Position numbers and translations under genes: made by a program. A stretch of DNA of 64,000 bases, taken from Clarkia xantiana subsp. parviflora (Eukaryota; Streptophyta; Magnoliopsida; Myrtales; Onagraceae). Position 1 is the first letter of the stretch. Each line of letters opens with the position of its first letter. The stretch covers positions 1,220,001 to 1,284,000 of the forward strand of contig JAPTYO010000026.1 in the NCBI GenBank assembly GCA_036873135.1, read 5' to 3'. This document shows positions 1 to 11,562 of this stretch, one piece after another. The notes under the pieces were generated by a model. The model was not told where the DNA came from. It was given only the letters and a program-made list of their open reading frames with translations, and searched no databases.

Positions 1-467
1 GGGGAGTTCCGATCCACTGGACGGCTCCTGTAAGGATTCTTGTTAAGGAATCACCTAAACAAAATGGTCTCCACAGCAAAGCCTCTTGTCGATTCCTAGC
101 AGGGACAGATCTTTGGGGTAAATTGCTCAAAGCAATTTGGCACCTTCACCTAGGTGTCTCGTCCGAACTATAGGGAAATACGGAGAGGGATTTATTTTGT
201 CTAAACACTTAGGAGAATGAGTGATTAGTCTCTAATAAATCCCTGACAACCCTATTTATAAGAGGATGAGGGAAAATCCCACCTACTTAATCTATGTTTC
301 GGCCGGCCTAGTAATGGGCTAAGGGAGGCCCAATTTTAGGCCTCTCATGTCAATTAAGATATTAGGCCTAGCCCAAAATTACTAATGGGACATAACTCAA
401 TTACCTTAACTGCTGGGCTTATATTAAAGGGCTCCTATTACGGCGGCCCATTCACCAAATGCCAATA
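1..467 (-). repeat. Partial 3' LTR of copia J
   Basis: It is similar in reverse complement to the LTRs at 2523-3122, 34138-34696, 61465-62026 and 62062-62637. The inner edge at 467/468 is set by the adjoining GCTCCCACTC, the reverse complement of the family's polypurine tract GAGTGGGAGC. The outer end lies outside the window. Confidence 0.75.
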
Positions 468-1586
468 GCTCCCACTCACAGGAATGAGAGGATGCCTGTT
501 AATATGTAGTCGACCAAGACGTCAACATTTAGTCTTCGATCAAGTCCTTGCTTCAGAATAGTTCATACGAGGTTTTTCGTGCAACCGGCAGACACAACGG
601 ACATCGTGATACTCATCGGTTAAGAGTGTTGTAGCGTTCGTGGAACGTTAATTCCCCAATCTATAATCAACCTGGATACATCTCTGTGCCGCGCTGTATC
701 CTTGGTCAAATGTTATTCTCAAATTGCCTAGTTTCCACATAGGAACACTTCTCCAAGGCATCCGCACAAGTATTCACAACCTTCAACCAATATTCGGTTG
801 GTGGCCACTTAGTGAATACAAGATTCGTAGAATTACAGGTGAACTTGACCATCCCCATAACTCATACCCTTAGTCAAACTCAACCGGTTTCCAAAACGTG
901 TTCACTGGGCCGTTTTTTTTAGCACTGTCTTCGTACGCCTGGAACTGGAAGCGACCATTGAGCTTGAGCTTAGATATGAGTTCTGAGTCCGTGAGAATAC
1001 TTCAGGTGCTCCTTCATAAAACATCCGGGATCAGTCACACGCTCAAGGTGGAGAAGTTTGTTCCCGTCTGAATCTCGAGGATTATATCTAGCACAACCGA
1101 GCCTGACCCCTGGTCGAACATGGCACACGCCGTATGAAGTGCGCGTCGATAACATAACCTGAGTAATCAGGAGTGGGAAATTTCATACGCTATCGCAGAT
1201 TTTCATATGGCCCAGAATGTGGTTTCCTATGAACTAAGTGCATCACGACGATGTGCAAAACGAGATCGTGTCGTGTTACCCCGAAACTAATTGATCGTTT
1301 TGTTTAACCGGGTTATTCAAAAGAAAACACAGTGGTTCTTAGCCGGTCTCTACATGGTGGAGGTGTCTCTTACGTCAAGACGACCGAGCCTGTGTGACGA
1401 GGCTAGGCCCACATTCGACATATTTTATTGGGAGGTTTTACACTCCAACGACTAGTTTATAGACAGTAAAATCCGACGTAATTCAAACATTATGACGTCG
1501 TAAGGTCATAAATTCAAAATGCAATTCATCCATTCAAATTGGAAAAATTCGAAAGTCAAAATGTTGTTTGACAAAATACTATCCTC
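468..1586 (-). other. Copia J long 3' non-coding region
   Basis: About 1.1 kb lies between the pol stop and the LTR. The same stretch occurs in copia I (3123-4236) and copia F (60332-61464). Short ORFs occur in it, such as 970-1155 minus, but I recognised no domain in any copy. It appears to be an untranslated, family-specific 3' region. Confidence 0.6.
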
Positions 1587-1911
1587 CTAAACCCTACGCA
1601 ATCCAAGCTTTTTGACATGCTTTTCGAAAACTTCTATGGGTAGCGGTTTAGTCAATGGGTCCGCTACCAAATTCTCGGAGGATAAGTATTCAAATGTGAT
1701 CAATTTGTCTTCTACCATAGTCTTCGCATAATTATATTTAACATCAATGTGTTTCGTCCTACTATGGTACTTCGGATTCTTAACTGCCGCTATCATTGCT
1801 TGATAGTCAGAGTAAATCCTCACAGGTTGACTCCCATCCTCGACGTCAAGCAGGGCAGTTAAGAGTTGTTTAAGCCAGACAGTTTCCTGTGCATTCTTAG
1901 AGAGGGCCCAC
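1587..1911 (-). pseudogene. Copia RNase H C-terminus (copia J)
   Basis: The translated minus-strand frame 1823-1587 contains the copia RNase H signature SDYQAMIAAVKNPKYHSRTK, then KHIDVKYNYAK and the C-terminal block VADPLTKPLP, ending in GLRRV. In other copies the first motif reads SDSQAAIAAV. Only the last part of the domain is present. Homology extends upstream to about 1911 without a usable start. Confidence 0.85.
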
Positions 1912-2522
1912 TAACATGTTCTGATTCTTCCACCTTGGTCTTGTGAGATCATAATCCTTCTAGGTCTCCTCCATGATCCTCACATCCTTATATAGTCCAA
2001 GTTGCAAGCTTTTATTTCATACGTCTCCCGTACTTACGCTTTAAGCACATCACACCGTAAAATATTACTACCTACCTTTAGACATGAATTTCGTCCTTCT
2101 TATTCGACTTAGTAATACATCCATATGCTCCAACGGATCGAACGCTCTGTACAATTTGATCAAATTCTCATTTTGAATGGATTGATCATTTTCTATTTGT
2201 TCTTTAAATTTGATCTTTATCCATGAAGCATATTGAGATTTCAAACATTTCCAACATCGACCTCTTAATTATGTTTTCATCACACCGCAAGATCTTCATG
2301 TACATCTTGATTCTTAATTTCTCCAAGCCCCGCGCCTCCGAAATGTCAAACCGATAACAAATTACTAAATTTGGTAGATCAAACTTATAGTTTGCACTCT
2401 AGGATCCTCCCATAGTATAACCATGCGTGGTTGTTTTCTCCAAATTATTTATTTATGATACCTACCCCACCTTTAAGTTCAAGCGTCCTCGCTTGACTAA
2501 CATGTTAACCCTATATGGTTAT
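1912..2522. other. Unclassified AT-rich sequence between two copia copies
   Basis: The copia J match ends near 1911 and the LTR of copia I starts at 2523. The stretch between has no long ORF, no obvious terminal repeats and no match to anything else in the window that I could see. It may be another degraded element or original flanking DNA. Confidence 0.5.
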
Positions 2523-3122
2523 TGTTAGATTACGGGGAGTAATCACTTCGAAAACTAAATCATGGTACATGCTAGTAATTGAAATTGCGCAGTGGAAGAT
2601 TCGCATATACCTCTACAATTGTCCGTAGTCCCAAGATCTTTGCAGGAGGGAGTTCACGATCCTCCGGTCGGCACCTGTAGGGGTTCTTATGAAGGAAGCC
2701 CTACGTGGTATATTCTTCACAGCAAAGCCTCTGATCGATTCTTTGCAAGGGACAAATCTCTGGAGTGTTTGCTCGAAATTAAATTGGCACACCCTTGGTG
2801 GATATATGGTTCGTCCAAAGTATGGTGTTCTTGGGGGAAGGGTTTTCTCTCAAAACACCACTGAAAGGGAATTGTGATTAACCCTAATAAAACCACTAAC
2901 TCCCCATATATATAGGAGGAGTAAAGTGGACAAAATTCCACTTCACCCAACCCATAATTCGGCCGGACATGTGTAGTATAGGGAGGCCCAATTTTGGGCC
3001 TCTCATGTCATTTGGGATTTGGGTCTGGCCCAATGTCCTAAAGTGACATGTACCCAATTAACTTAGGTAACATATACATATAATGGGCTTCCATTTACGG
3101 CGCCCATCACCATATGCTTACA
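2523..3122 (-). repeat. 3' LTR of copia I
   Basis: It runs from TGTTAGATTACGGGG at 2523 to GCTTACA at 3122 on the plus strand. Its reverse complement resembles the copia F and H LTRs that begin TGTTAGCATATGG. The adjoining GCTCCCACTCGCC at 3123 is the reverse complement of the polypurine tract. A minus-strand TATA-like TATATATGGGG lies near 2910. Confidence 0.85.
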
Positions 3123-4236
3123 GCTCCCACTCGCCGAAATGGGAGGGTGCCTGTTAATGTATTGTCGTCCAAATCTGCATCAACATTTTCTTCCAAATAG
3201 TTCATACGAGGTTTGTCGTCCGCCCAGCGGACACGATGCGCATCGTGCTTTTCATCTGTTAGGAGTGTTGTAGCGCCCGTGGAACATTGATTCCTTTTTT
3301 TCCAATCAACCTGTTATAAACAACATTTATAAAGTGTCGCGCTATATCCTATGTCAACTGATAATTCTCCTTCTGCCTAGTTTCCTCATAGGAACACTTC
3401 TCTAAGGAATCTGTACAAGTATTCACAACCTTCAACTAATATCCAGTTGGTGGCCACCTTAGTGAATACAAGAGTCGGTGAATTACGGGTGAACTTGACC
3501 ATCCCCATCACTCATATCCTTAGTCAAACCCAACCGGTTTCCAAAGACGTGGTCACTGGGCCTTTTTGTTCCGCACAACGCTCGTACGCCGGGAAGCGAA
3601 CATTGAGCCTGACCTTAGATATGAGTTATGAGTCCGTGAGGATACTTTGGGTGCCTCTTCAAAAGGCTCCCGAGATCAATCACACGCTCGAGGTGAAGAA
3701 GTTTGCGCCCGCCAGAATCACGAGGATTCTTTCCTAGCACAACCGAGCTGTGACCCCGTGGTCGTACGTGGCACGCGTAGTATGAAGCACGTGTCGATAT
3801 CATACCTGATCTTTTAAGTTCAAAGGAATGGGACATGTCAAATCATGCTATCGCAGATTCTCATCTGGCCCAAAATGTGGTTTAATGACGAATAAAGTTC
3901 ATCACGGCGATCTGCAAAACGAAGATCATGTCGAGTTACTGCGACACTAGATGATCGTTTTGCGTAATCAGGTTTATCCCCCTTATTCTTAGCCAGCCTT
4001 GCTTAGTAGAGGCCTCCCTCCACCGCAAGACGACCGTACCTGTGTGACGTGGTAAGGCCCACATTCGACATAGTTTTGGCAGAGGATTGCGTCTTCCTAC
4101 GACTTAGTCTATAGACCGAAAAGTTGATGTAATCAAAACATTATGACGCCGATTGATCATAAACTCAGTTTCAATTCTATCGCTTACAATATTTAACTTT
4201 TTAATATTAAAATGTTATCACAGATACATGCCACTT
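3123..4236 (-). other. Copia I long 3' non-coding region
   Basis: This is the counterpart of 468-1586 and 60332-61464. A plus-strand ORF at 3447-3737 is open in this copy only and has no recognisable domain. I regard the region as untranslated. Confidence 0.6.
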
Positions 4237-4467
4237 CTAAACCCTACGCAATCCATGCAGTTTTACATGCTTTTTGAATATCTCCCTGCGTAGTGGTTTA
4301 GTTAATGGGTCCGCAATCATGTTATCAGTGGAAAATTATTCCATAGTGATTGTATTGTCTTCTACCATAGATTTAACATAAAAATATTTCACATCAATGT
4401 GTTTGGTCCTACTATGGTACTTCGGATTCTTTACTGCCGCAATAGCTGCCTGACTGTCAGAGAACCC
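4237..4467 (-). pseudogene. Copia I RNase H, C-terminal part
   Basis: The minus-strand frame reads through the family blocks SDSQAAIAAV, TKHIDVKY and ADPLTKPL to a stop at 4237-4239. At least one in-frame stop interrupts it, in the block before the last conserved motif. The 5' edge is the insertion point of element A. The rest of the domain resumes at 13201. Confidence 0.85.
4463..4467. repeat. Target site duplication AACCC of element A (left copy)
   Basis: AACCC immediately precedes the TG of the LTR at 4468. It is repeated at 13196-13200, directly after the terminal CA of the right LTR. This proves that A inserted into copia I. Confidence 0.9.
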
Positions 4468-5171
4468 TGTTAAGTCTGTTTCCACTTGGGTAACTTCGGG
4501 CTTCTCTCCGACGCTCGGGCTCTGGATGAGTACACAAGAACGGGTATCTATCTAAATGCCTCGAACCACGATCCTCGAACTATTCTTCAACTTCCCGACT
4601 TTGATCTCTCGAACTCCGAATCCTGCACAAGGGACAGTAACCAGCATGAGAGAGGGGGGGATGCTGGTTGGCCGGCCCTCTCCGACGCTCAAGTCAAAAT
4701 CTCTAGAGAGAGAAAGCCTTTTAGAGAGAAGTCAGAGCACGAAATGCCAAAATGAGGGAGTTGTTTAAAATGGGAGATCTAGGCCCCTATTTATAGGGAA
4801 CCAAAGGATCGTTCCCAGTTTTGAATGGTTTGATGCCGGTATAAAGGAAAAAGTATACCGTCATCATGGTGGACTATGCGCGCACTGACTTCTCGTACTT
4901 GGCAAAATAATCGGGATAAGCGCGCGGAGAACGTCGGTAATCCGGACCTACCCGGATTGTCTAGCAATCCGGACCGGTTAGGATTGCCTTAGAGCAATCC
5001 GGGCCTCCGGATTACCTTAGGGCAATCCGGAAGTCCCCCGGTCCGGGTACTGCGCGTATTCCGGACCATTTTGGACTTGGGGTGTCCGCGGAAGAGTTCT
5101 TTTACGGGTTTTGGAGTATTTTACGAAGCCCGAAATGTAAACACGAACCCGAATTGGACAGATATCTAACA
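4468..5171 (-). repeat. 3' LTR of element A
   Basis: It is 704 bp, TG...CA. It contains a minus-strand TATA box (CTATAAATAGGGG, around 4790), a C-rich-loop hairpin at 4639-4669, and a U3 cluster of CCGGATT/AATCCGG palindromic blocks around 4945-5030. It is about 34 bp longer than its partner at 12526-13195, mostly from an extra palindromic block. Confidence 0.9.
4639..4669 (-). promoter_or_regulatory. C-rich-loop hairpin in the LTR of element A
   Basis: On the minus strand a perfect 9-bp stem, AACCAGCAT paired with ATGCTGGTT, encloses CCCCCCTCTCTC. It is preceded by CGTCGGAGAGGG and followed by CCCTTGTGCAGG. The right LTR has a weaker version (12697-12726) with mismatches in one arm. It lies downstream of the TATA box, so it should be in the transcript. 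Five other Tat elements have a counterpart. Confidence 0.7.
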
Positions 5172-5190
5172 CTTGCCCCCCGAGTCAAGT
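5172..5190 (-). other. Polypurine tract of element A
   Basis: On the minus strand GACTCGGGGGGCAAG directly abuts the 3' LTR. B, C and E carry near-identical tracts, which ties these elements to one lineage. Confidence 0.8.
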
Positions 5191-6582
5191 AGTGGTTTAA
5201 AACCCATTCTTGACTCTTTTTAAGATAAGATATTCGTCCAATTTAGGTTCGGTACTGACCTCGGGGGTGGTCTGTTTGTCAATTCGAGTGTAGGGATCAT
5301 AAATTTGACCAACTTCAATTTTCAGCCTTATGTACGTAATCTGTTTATAGGGTTAGCGTAGCGGACAATATGCATATAACAACATGCAATTAACGATATA
5401 TTCGCAATATAATGTAATGAGAGAAATACTTTTAATAATAAAAAATTACACAACATGATAATATCATGGTACATGATGTAAACATATAACACGTTGTCAA
5501 CATGTAGATGACGACACAGTAAACGGATGACGTAATCATGCAATAAGCAAAACACTTAGAATAATATGAAATTGGAGAGCATGTACGTAATCATGAAGCA
5601 TGGTGTAAATGTGAGACATGATGTAAACATGAAATTCATACTTAGACTATAAAAATAATCATGTAAAGATCATAAATAAGAATCGTGCATAATAAATTCT
5701 ATGTACGTAATGTGTAATAATAATTACGTGTAGTGTGTCATGAAGCATTGTGTAGTATGTATGCAATATGAAGATAGGAGAGATGCAAAGATGCTTGTAA
5801 AGGTTGCTAAGGACTTATATGAAAATACATGAAAGTTTAGTCCTTAGCACATGGTGTGGGCACTATTATTGAAAATTAGGAGAGAGAATACTCATTATCT
5901 TACATCCTTCATAGATAAATCTCCAAGAAGCTCTCCATTCTTGATGAAGATGAAACTTTTGAGATCATAGATTTGGAGTGGACACACCATAGTTGATATC
6001 AATTGGATTCCGGTGTGGCACGTTTCAATTCGGACTCGCTTCGTGTTGGTGAGTTCAATTTCGTACATGGCTGGACATTTCGTGACTTCGTTTGGCCTTA
6101 ATTTGATCTTGAAATCATCAAGTGTGTAGTCATCTTAACATGCACATAAGGTGTTTGATAAAATGCATTAGAGTAATTAGTTTTCCAAATCGGCCAAAAA
6201 TTTTCTAAGTGCTGGAAATTTTTAGAAAAGTATAAATGGATTGTTATACTTCCCTTGTGCATAGTATTCATTGCCGTCATGTTGTTCCATGCTTTAGTCA
6301 TCGTTTTTGCATGCTTGATGTTGATGATGGGTAGTTGTTCGGACATGATCGTTGATTGTTGTACATGGGTAATGGTAAGCTAGACAATGTGCTTTGAGCG
6401 TCGTATGTTGATCATCGGCCAATTTCTGCAAGCATGCTAAAACACCTAGAAAATATTGTAGCAATATTTAATGCTTGTTACCATAGATGTCGTCGTATGA
6501 GCTTTGTCGATAAGCGTCGTAGGAATGCTTAGGAGGTATTGTGTAGAAGTTGATAATAGCTACTTGATGCATGCAATCCATC
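5191..6582. other. Element A non-coding region next to the 3' LTR
   Basis: This AT-rich sequence has no credible ORF. It is collinear with 16460-17915 of element B: both contain GTCCTTAGCACATGGTGT and both run into the minisatellite. It is therefore an inherited part of the element, not host DNA. Confidence 0.6.
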
Positions 6583-6897
6583 CTAGTCGACATGTATGTT
6601 CGTACATGGAAACACTTAGAAAATATTCTCCCCTTGTCGACATGCATCCATGTCGACATGTATGCACGTACATGGAAAAACTTAGAAAATATTCTTCACT
6701 TGTCGACATGCATCCTTGTCGACATGTATGTACGTACATGGAAACACTTAGAACATATTCTTCTCTTGTCGACATCCATCCTTGTCGACATGTATGTATG
6801 TACATGGAAACACTTACAAAATATTCTTCACTTGTCGACATGTATCCTTGTCGACATGTATGTACGTACATGGAAATACTTAGAAAATATTCTTGAC
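6583..6897. repeat. Minisatellite, about 66-bp unit, element A
   Basis: There are about five copies of a unit made of GTCGACATG, a TGTACGTACA-like palindrome and GGAAACACTTAGAAAATATT. ORFs in all frames here only reflect the periodicity. The same motif set forms the 52-bp array of element B at 17916-18422. Confidence 0.9.
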
Positions 6898-7279
6898 AGC
6901 TAGCATCTCACCATGTGTTGACTGTTGACAGCTGTATGCGCGTGCTCGTATGTACGTGCTTGTATGTGCGCGCCTGCCCCCACACTTAGAATCTTTTCTC
7001 TATCCCTGGCTATGTACGCTGTATCCATATGCTTGTTGTAAACATAGGTTGTATGCCAACACCTTGTTGTATGCGAACACTTGGTAATATGCTGACACAT
7101 AGTAGCATGCTGACAGCTTGCAATATGCTGACTGTCATCCTGAGCAAAACACTTAGAAAATATTTCGCCCTTGTAATCATGTATGCTGCGAGTATGAGCT
7201 CGATGTAGACATGGTTGAGCAGCTAAATAATACACCGAGTGTAGATGTTGATGTCCTTGCTTGATTAATTGATGTCGGT
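6898..7279. other. Element A spacer with degenerate ACTTAGAA motifs
   Basis: This diverged sequence carries further single copies of the ACACTTAGAA motif (near 6983 and 7150) and several GTATGCTGACA-like words. Element B has the first exon of its opposite-strand gene at the matching place, so A seems to have lost that exon. Confidence 0.4.
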
Positions 7280-8090
7280 ACACATATACGTCCTTCTGAA
7301 GATTTGGTATGTTGATGATCATTATGACTTGTATCATGTTGTAATGTAGGTCGGACTGATGGAAAAAGCTTGTCTTTGCACATAGGTGATGTATACAGTA
7401 ATCCTCTTGTTGGAAGGAATGTCCGTACAATTGTCCCCGCTACTCTGGAGTCTCCGGACATGGTCGCGGTAAAGGACTTGTGAGTAAGGCACCTCCTTTT
7501 ATCTTCTTTGAACTTGTTAATTTTCCAAGTTGTTGCTTTCATGTTGCTGAACGCGTGGTTGCAGTTCCTGGCTTTAGCACAATTCTCAAAAGATCTGACG
7601 CATGGGCGCGTTCCTCGAGCAATTTTAAGTTCTTTATGCCGAGTACGACCGTGCTAACTCCTTTTGCGATAAAGGGAATAGAGTTGAGGGTCGTGCGGTG
7701 GTGCCTTCTGCCCCCCGGTCGAGGGGCCGGCCCAAGGAGGAGCGTTCCTCCCATTGAGGTAAATGTTGTTTACTTCTTCACACTTGAAACTTGATCTTGA
7801 AGACGGCTGATTTTGATGCACGCATTGCTGATTGTCGCGCTTATGTTGAAGAGCTATGTCGTATTGAAGTTGAAGCGACCATTCTTGCCATGTCTTTTGT
7901 GTGGGTGACGACATTGCATTTGATATTGACATTATGAACTCCTTGCCATAGATCCTTAGAGATGATGTTATCTCTTGGTTGGTGTCATGTTGTCTGCTTC
8001 CAGCATGTTGAACCCTTTGTGAATGGGTTGATGTTGTTTTGAGGTTTAAATCTTTGTTTATGCCTTTGCTTGCATGGTATTTCATCACTT
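7280..8090 (+). pseudogene. Decayed opposite-strand gene of element A
   Basis: The sequence matches exons 2, 3 and 5 of the gene at 18506-25583. It includes the exon 1/intron 1 junction (GAAGATTTG followed by GTATGTTG, near 7301), the VAERVVAVP block (about 7541) and the coiled-coil exon (DARIADCRAYVEEL, around 7816). The first exon and most of exon 4 are missing and the remaining frames contain stops. It cannot make a full protein. Confidence 0.75.
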
Positions 8091-9527
8091 GGACCTGTTT
8101 TCAATAATAATAAACATGTGATAACTTTTTAGTAATATTTAATACCTTGTGTTATCTTCATTGTCCGTATGTATTGGACTTGCATGATAGGATTGAACTC
8201 TTTGTTGTGATGGATAGAACATACGATGTTGCGACTTGCGCATTGCAGGGTGTTATGTACACTTGGTACTTGTAGCATTGCAGGTAGTAATGTACTTGGC
8301 ACTTGGCCTTTGACATGTAGCAGTGTCGTCTTGACGTAGCAAGACTTAAGTTTATACCGTCTCTTAGTTCCACTCTAAGGCGACGTTGTTGCAAGATACT
8401 TCTTGCTGATTTTGTTGTTTTGGCGTTATATGCTAAAGAGCAGGATAACGTTATACAAGACTCGACTTGTAAGTTTGATGAGTTTTGTACAAGGTTTGCT
8501 TTTATAAGCGTATAACACGAAGCTATCCTTTTTCAGGCATAAGTCTTCATGGTGTATGAACCCTTAAGAGAGTATGCATACTTTTAGTGTGTTGGGTTGT
8601 CGTTTATTAAGAGGATTTCCGCCACGGTGGGGTGATCAGTCCCATAATGTATTTGCCGCATCCTCTTTTTATTCAGGGAATGGCTATGAACATGAGGATT
8701 TGCCTAGAGGATTTCACAATATGCCATTTTTAGAAGTAAACATGGGGTTTGCCCTTTTGAAGAGGATGTCTCAACAAGTTACTTTTGATAGATGTGAACA
8801 TGGGTTTTGTCCCTACAAGGAGGATATTGCACCATGTCAACTTTAGAATAGGTTTTGGTTTTCTTCCAAGGCATTGTATGTTGCTGACGTTGTTCCTGAG
8901 TGAACGCCTTCTTGAGATAGACGCCTTTATTGATGGAGAAATAAACTCCCTGTTGGTGTAGATAATAGATATGTTGGCGTTGTATGCCATAAATCCCTCA
9001 TTGAACATAATGCTTAGCTTGTATTATTGAAGTAGATTTTATGTGCATAGGTTACTACTTGGCATAATTCCAATGTAGTAATCATAGTGTAGTATGTACT
9101 TACAAAAAGAGTCGCGCTTTGTCAGATAGTTGCAATGTTTACAAGTTTGCAAAAATATGGAGTTATGAAATTTTCTTTTTAGTAATGCATATAATAGATA
9201 GAGTAAAGGAGTCTGATACGAGGACTCCTTGTTTGTGCAGGAAATTCCCTAAGTGTGGACGCGATAGGTGCGGGTCGTGACAGGTGCGCATATGTCGAGA
9301 GCGGAGCTTTTCCAAGTATCACCCGCTATATGTGATTGTGAATATGTATGTATGAACAACGACTATGCATTATTGTATGAGTCCTCTAGTTGATTCGCGT
9401 TGATGCCTCCTTAGCATGATGTACATGCCTATATATGATCATTGCTTGGTTTTCTTTCTTAGAAGAATGGTACAGTGTGCTCTTGCAATTATTCGTTTCT
9501 TCACTTCGGTGGAATGCCGAGGGATTG
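8091..9527. other. Element A non-coding region with degenerate 56-bp repeats
   Basis: It matches 25590-26812 of element B. Around 8690-8850 there are about three degenerate repeats built on GAACATGRGGRTTTGYCC. No protein is supported. Confidence 0.5.
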
Positions 9528-10019
9528 TCAGCTTGGTGCCCCCCAAGTCGCTTGGCAGTCGTACCGCTGTTTCCTGATGGTTTCTATTACTTCATCTTCT
9601 GACAGTGATGCGCCTACTTGGACCATCCTTTCTGGCTCATCTATCTTGATTTCTTGTAATGCTTCAACAAGAGCAGGACGTGCATGATCTACCCTTGGGT
9701 TTTCATCAATGACGGGAATTCCGCTATTGTTTGTCTTGACATTATGTTGGAGTGCAACCTTGTAGCAGTCTTTTGATAGCTGCTGATCTCCCTTTATTTC
9801 ACCAATTCCTGCCTTTGTTGGAAACTTGATCTTTTGGTATGATGTTGCGCTTACCATACCCCACTTGTTCATGGTTTTATACCCTAGGATTCCATTGTAT
9901 GCATCAACCTTTTCTACGATCACGAACGGAACGCCGATTTGGAGTTGTTGCTCTCCTTCTCCTATTGCGCATTGCGCGGTGTTGAATTTAATGTGCTGGT
10001 TTTGCGATGTATGCTTCAT
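9528..10019 (-). pseudogene. Protease-to-RT linker remnant of element A
   Basis: The translation contains the Tat block AYNGILGYKTMNKWGM, then KIKFPTKAGIGEIKGDQ and an acidic linker with DEPERMVQVGASLSEDE. Elements D and E carry the same blocks just before RT. The protease active-site part and all of RT are missing. The frame ends at 9528 where non-coding sequence begins. Confidence 0.8.
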
Positions 10020-10757
10020 GTGTTCACTTTCAAGGGGCCTGGGTTTAATTGATGTTTTTCTTCATAGACTTGTGACTCTTCCCGAGGTTGTGTCTGTGTG
10101 ACGATTGTGCATATGGTTGAGAGATGTTATACTAGTGGAATCCTCATATTCTCCTTTGTTTTGGACGAAGATTAGGTTTCACTGTCGGTGTACGTTTTGA
10201 GTGGTACGATCCTTCTTGTGTTCTTGACAAGGGTAAACTTGCTGGATGTTGGAAATAATCTTCTAACTCTTTTTTCGTGATTGGTTTGGTACATGCGTTC
10301 GTATAACATAGGAGCGTATCCTGAATTCCTATTTTCCACAATGTTGATGACGTTGTCACTTGAGTGATACCCCCGTCTTGTTTATTATTGCAGCGCGATT
10401 TTTAGTCTTGTGCGTATAGAATGCTTGAGGCTTCGTTGCATGGGGGATGTTGTATGGCCTAAGCCGTTTGTTGTTCCTAGTGCGATAGCTTGTGTTGTTG
10501 ACGCTATTAATATGTGCGTAGCTGTTATTTGGCGTTATTCCAAGGTAGTATGCATGATAGAGTAATGTACCTACGAAAATAGATTTAACCTTCATTAGAT
10601 ATTTGGAGTTCGTACAACAAATTACAGGAAGGCGTCTACTGATCACTCCTTTTGAAAAGTACTAAGGCTAATAAACATAAGTTGTACTTAATCTAAGAAG
10701 ACTTAAAGTAGATATGCAAAAATGGAGATAAAGGGATTGATGATGTGTTTGACGTCT
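10020..10757. other. Element A region between gag and protease remnants
   Basis: The protease catalytic region would be expected here, but there are only short interrupted frames with no recognisable motif. I take it as decayed internal sequence. Confidence 0.4.
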
Positions 10758-11486
10758 TCATAGGTGATTCGTCGGCAAGTTGATTTTGCCACGTGCCACA
10801 TAGTTCCTCAGTGCATCTAGCGTGTTGAGCTCTTCAGTCTCCACCTTTGTGGATGAACAAATGTTGGTGTTTTGCCCCCCAGTTTTATGGTGCTTGCATC
10901 GTTCTTCAACGTTCTTGTCAAGGAAGGCAGTCATTGGCTCAAGTGGACGGGGAAGTTTGTTTTCCGAGAGTTTGAAATTTGTTTCCTCCACCTTCGTGCT
11001 CCAAGGATTGTATAAGTCGTCATAATTGGTTCCATGAGTGACGTTGTTTTTCCGGCGCTTGGCGATAGGTGAATTATCATTCGCCTTTTCCTTTCCTTTG
11101 CCTTTTCCTGAAGACTTCACATGAGACTTCTTTTGATGCTTATTGCCTTGGTCGATATACTTCTTCATTTCTCCTTTTAAGATTAAGCTCTTTACGTAAA
11201 ACCTTAATCCAACACAACTTTCCGTTTCGTGGCCATGCACTTCGTGATTTTCACACGATTTGCGTTCATATTTTCCCAATGGGCCCTTGCGGAAATTAGA
11301 GGGTTTTTTCCACAGCTTGGTCTCCTTCATCACTTTCAAGATGGCGAACAGCGGTGTGTTTAATGGAACACATTTGGCGAGATTGGTCTTTTTGAGTCTT
11401 TGGACGTCTGACTGGAATGGCCTCTTTTGTTGCGGTTGTCTCTTTTCCCAGGAAGCGTCTATCTTTTCCTCAATTATTGCCTTCAA
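10758..11486 (-). pseudogene. Gag C-terminus of element A with two zinc-knuckle-like modules
   Basis: Minus-strand product of 242 residues. Module 1 is SCENHEVHGHETESC (residues about 78-92), which matches the Tat Gag knuckle position. It is followed by a Lys/Ser/Gly-rich basic stretch. Module 2 is RCKHHKTGGQNTNIC (about 196-210), preceded by LPRPLEPMTAFL. Element B has the same second module beyond its protease. Here the protease between them has been deleted. The capsid region that should precede residue 1 is also gone. Confidence 0.75.
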
Positions 11487-11562
11487 GGCTCTTGTTGTAA
11501 GTCCCGTGATTTGGACATCATCGTCATTAACAGGTTTTTTCTGTCCCTCCTTGTGACGGATG

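Larger units (their letters stand above)
1..1911 (-). mobile_element. Copia J: 3' end of a truncated Ty1/copia retrotransposon
   Basis: Read on the minus strand, this is the tail of RNase H (1911-1587), a long 3' non-coding stretch (1586-468) and part of the 3' LTR (467-1, cut by the window edge). It is collinear with the matching parts of copia I (2523-4467) and copia F (60197-62026), so all three belong to one family. The pol sequence stops matching at about 1911, where unrelated sequence begins, so J is a truncated copy. Confidence 0.8.

Noticed and set aside
3447..3737. 96-codon plus-strand ORF in the copia 3' region
   Set aside because: It is broken in the corresponding places of the other two copies and has no domain.
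6504..6903. Overlapping ORFs of about 100-130 codons in several frames and on both strands
   Set aside because: They are produced by the 66-bp minisatellite; the encoded peptides are mere repeats and no start context or domain supports them. The same applies to 17837-18432.
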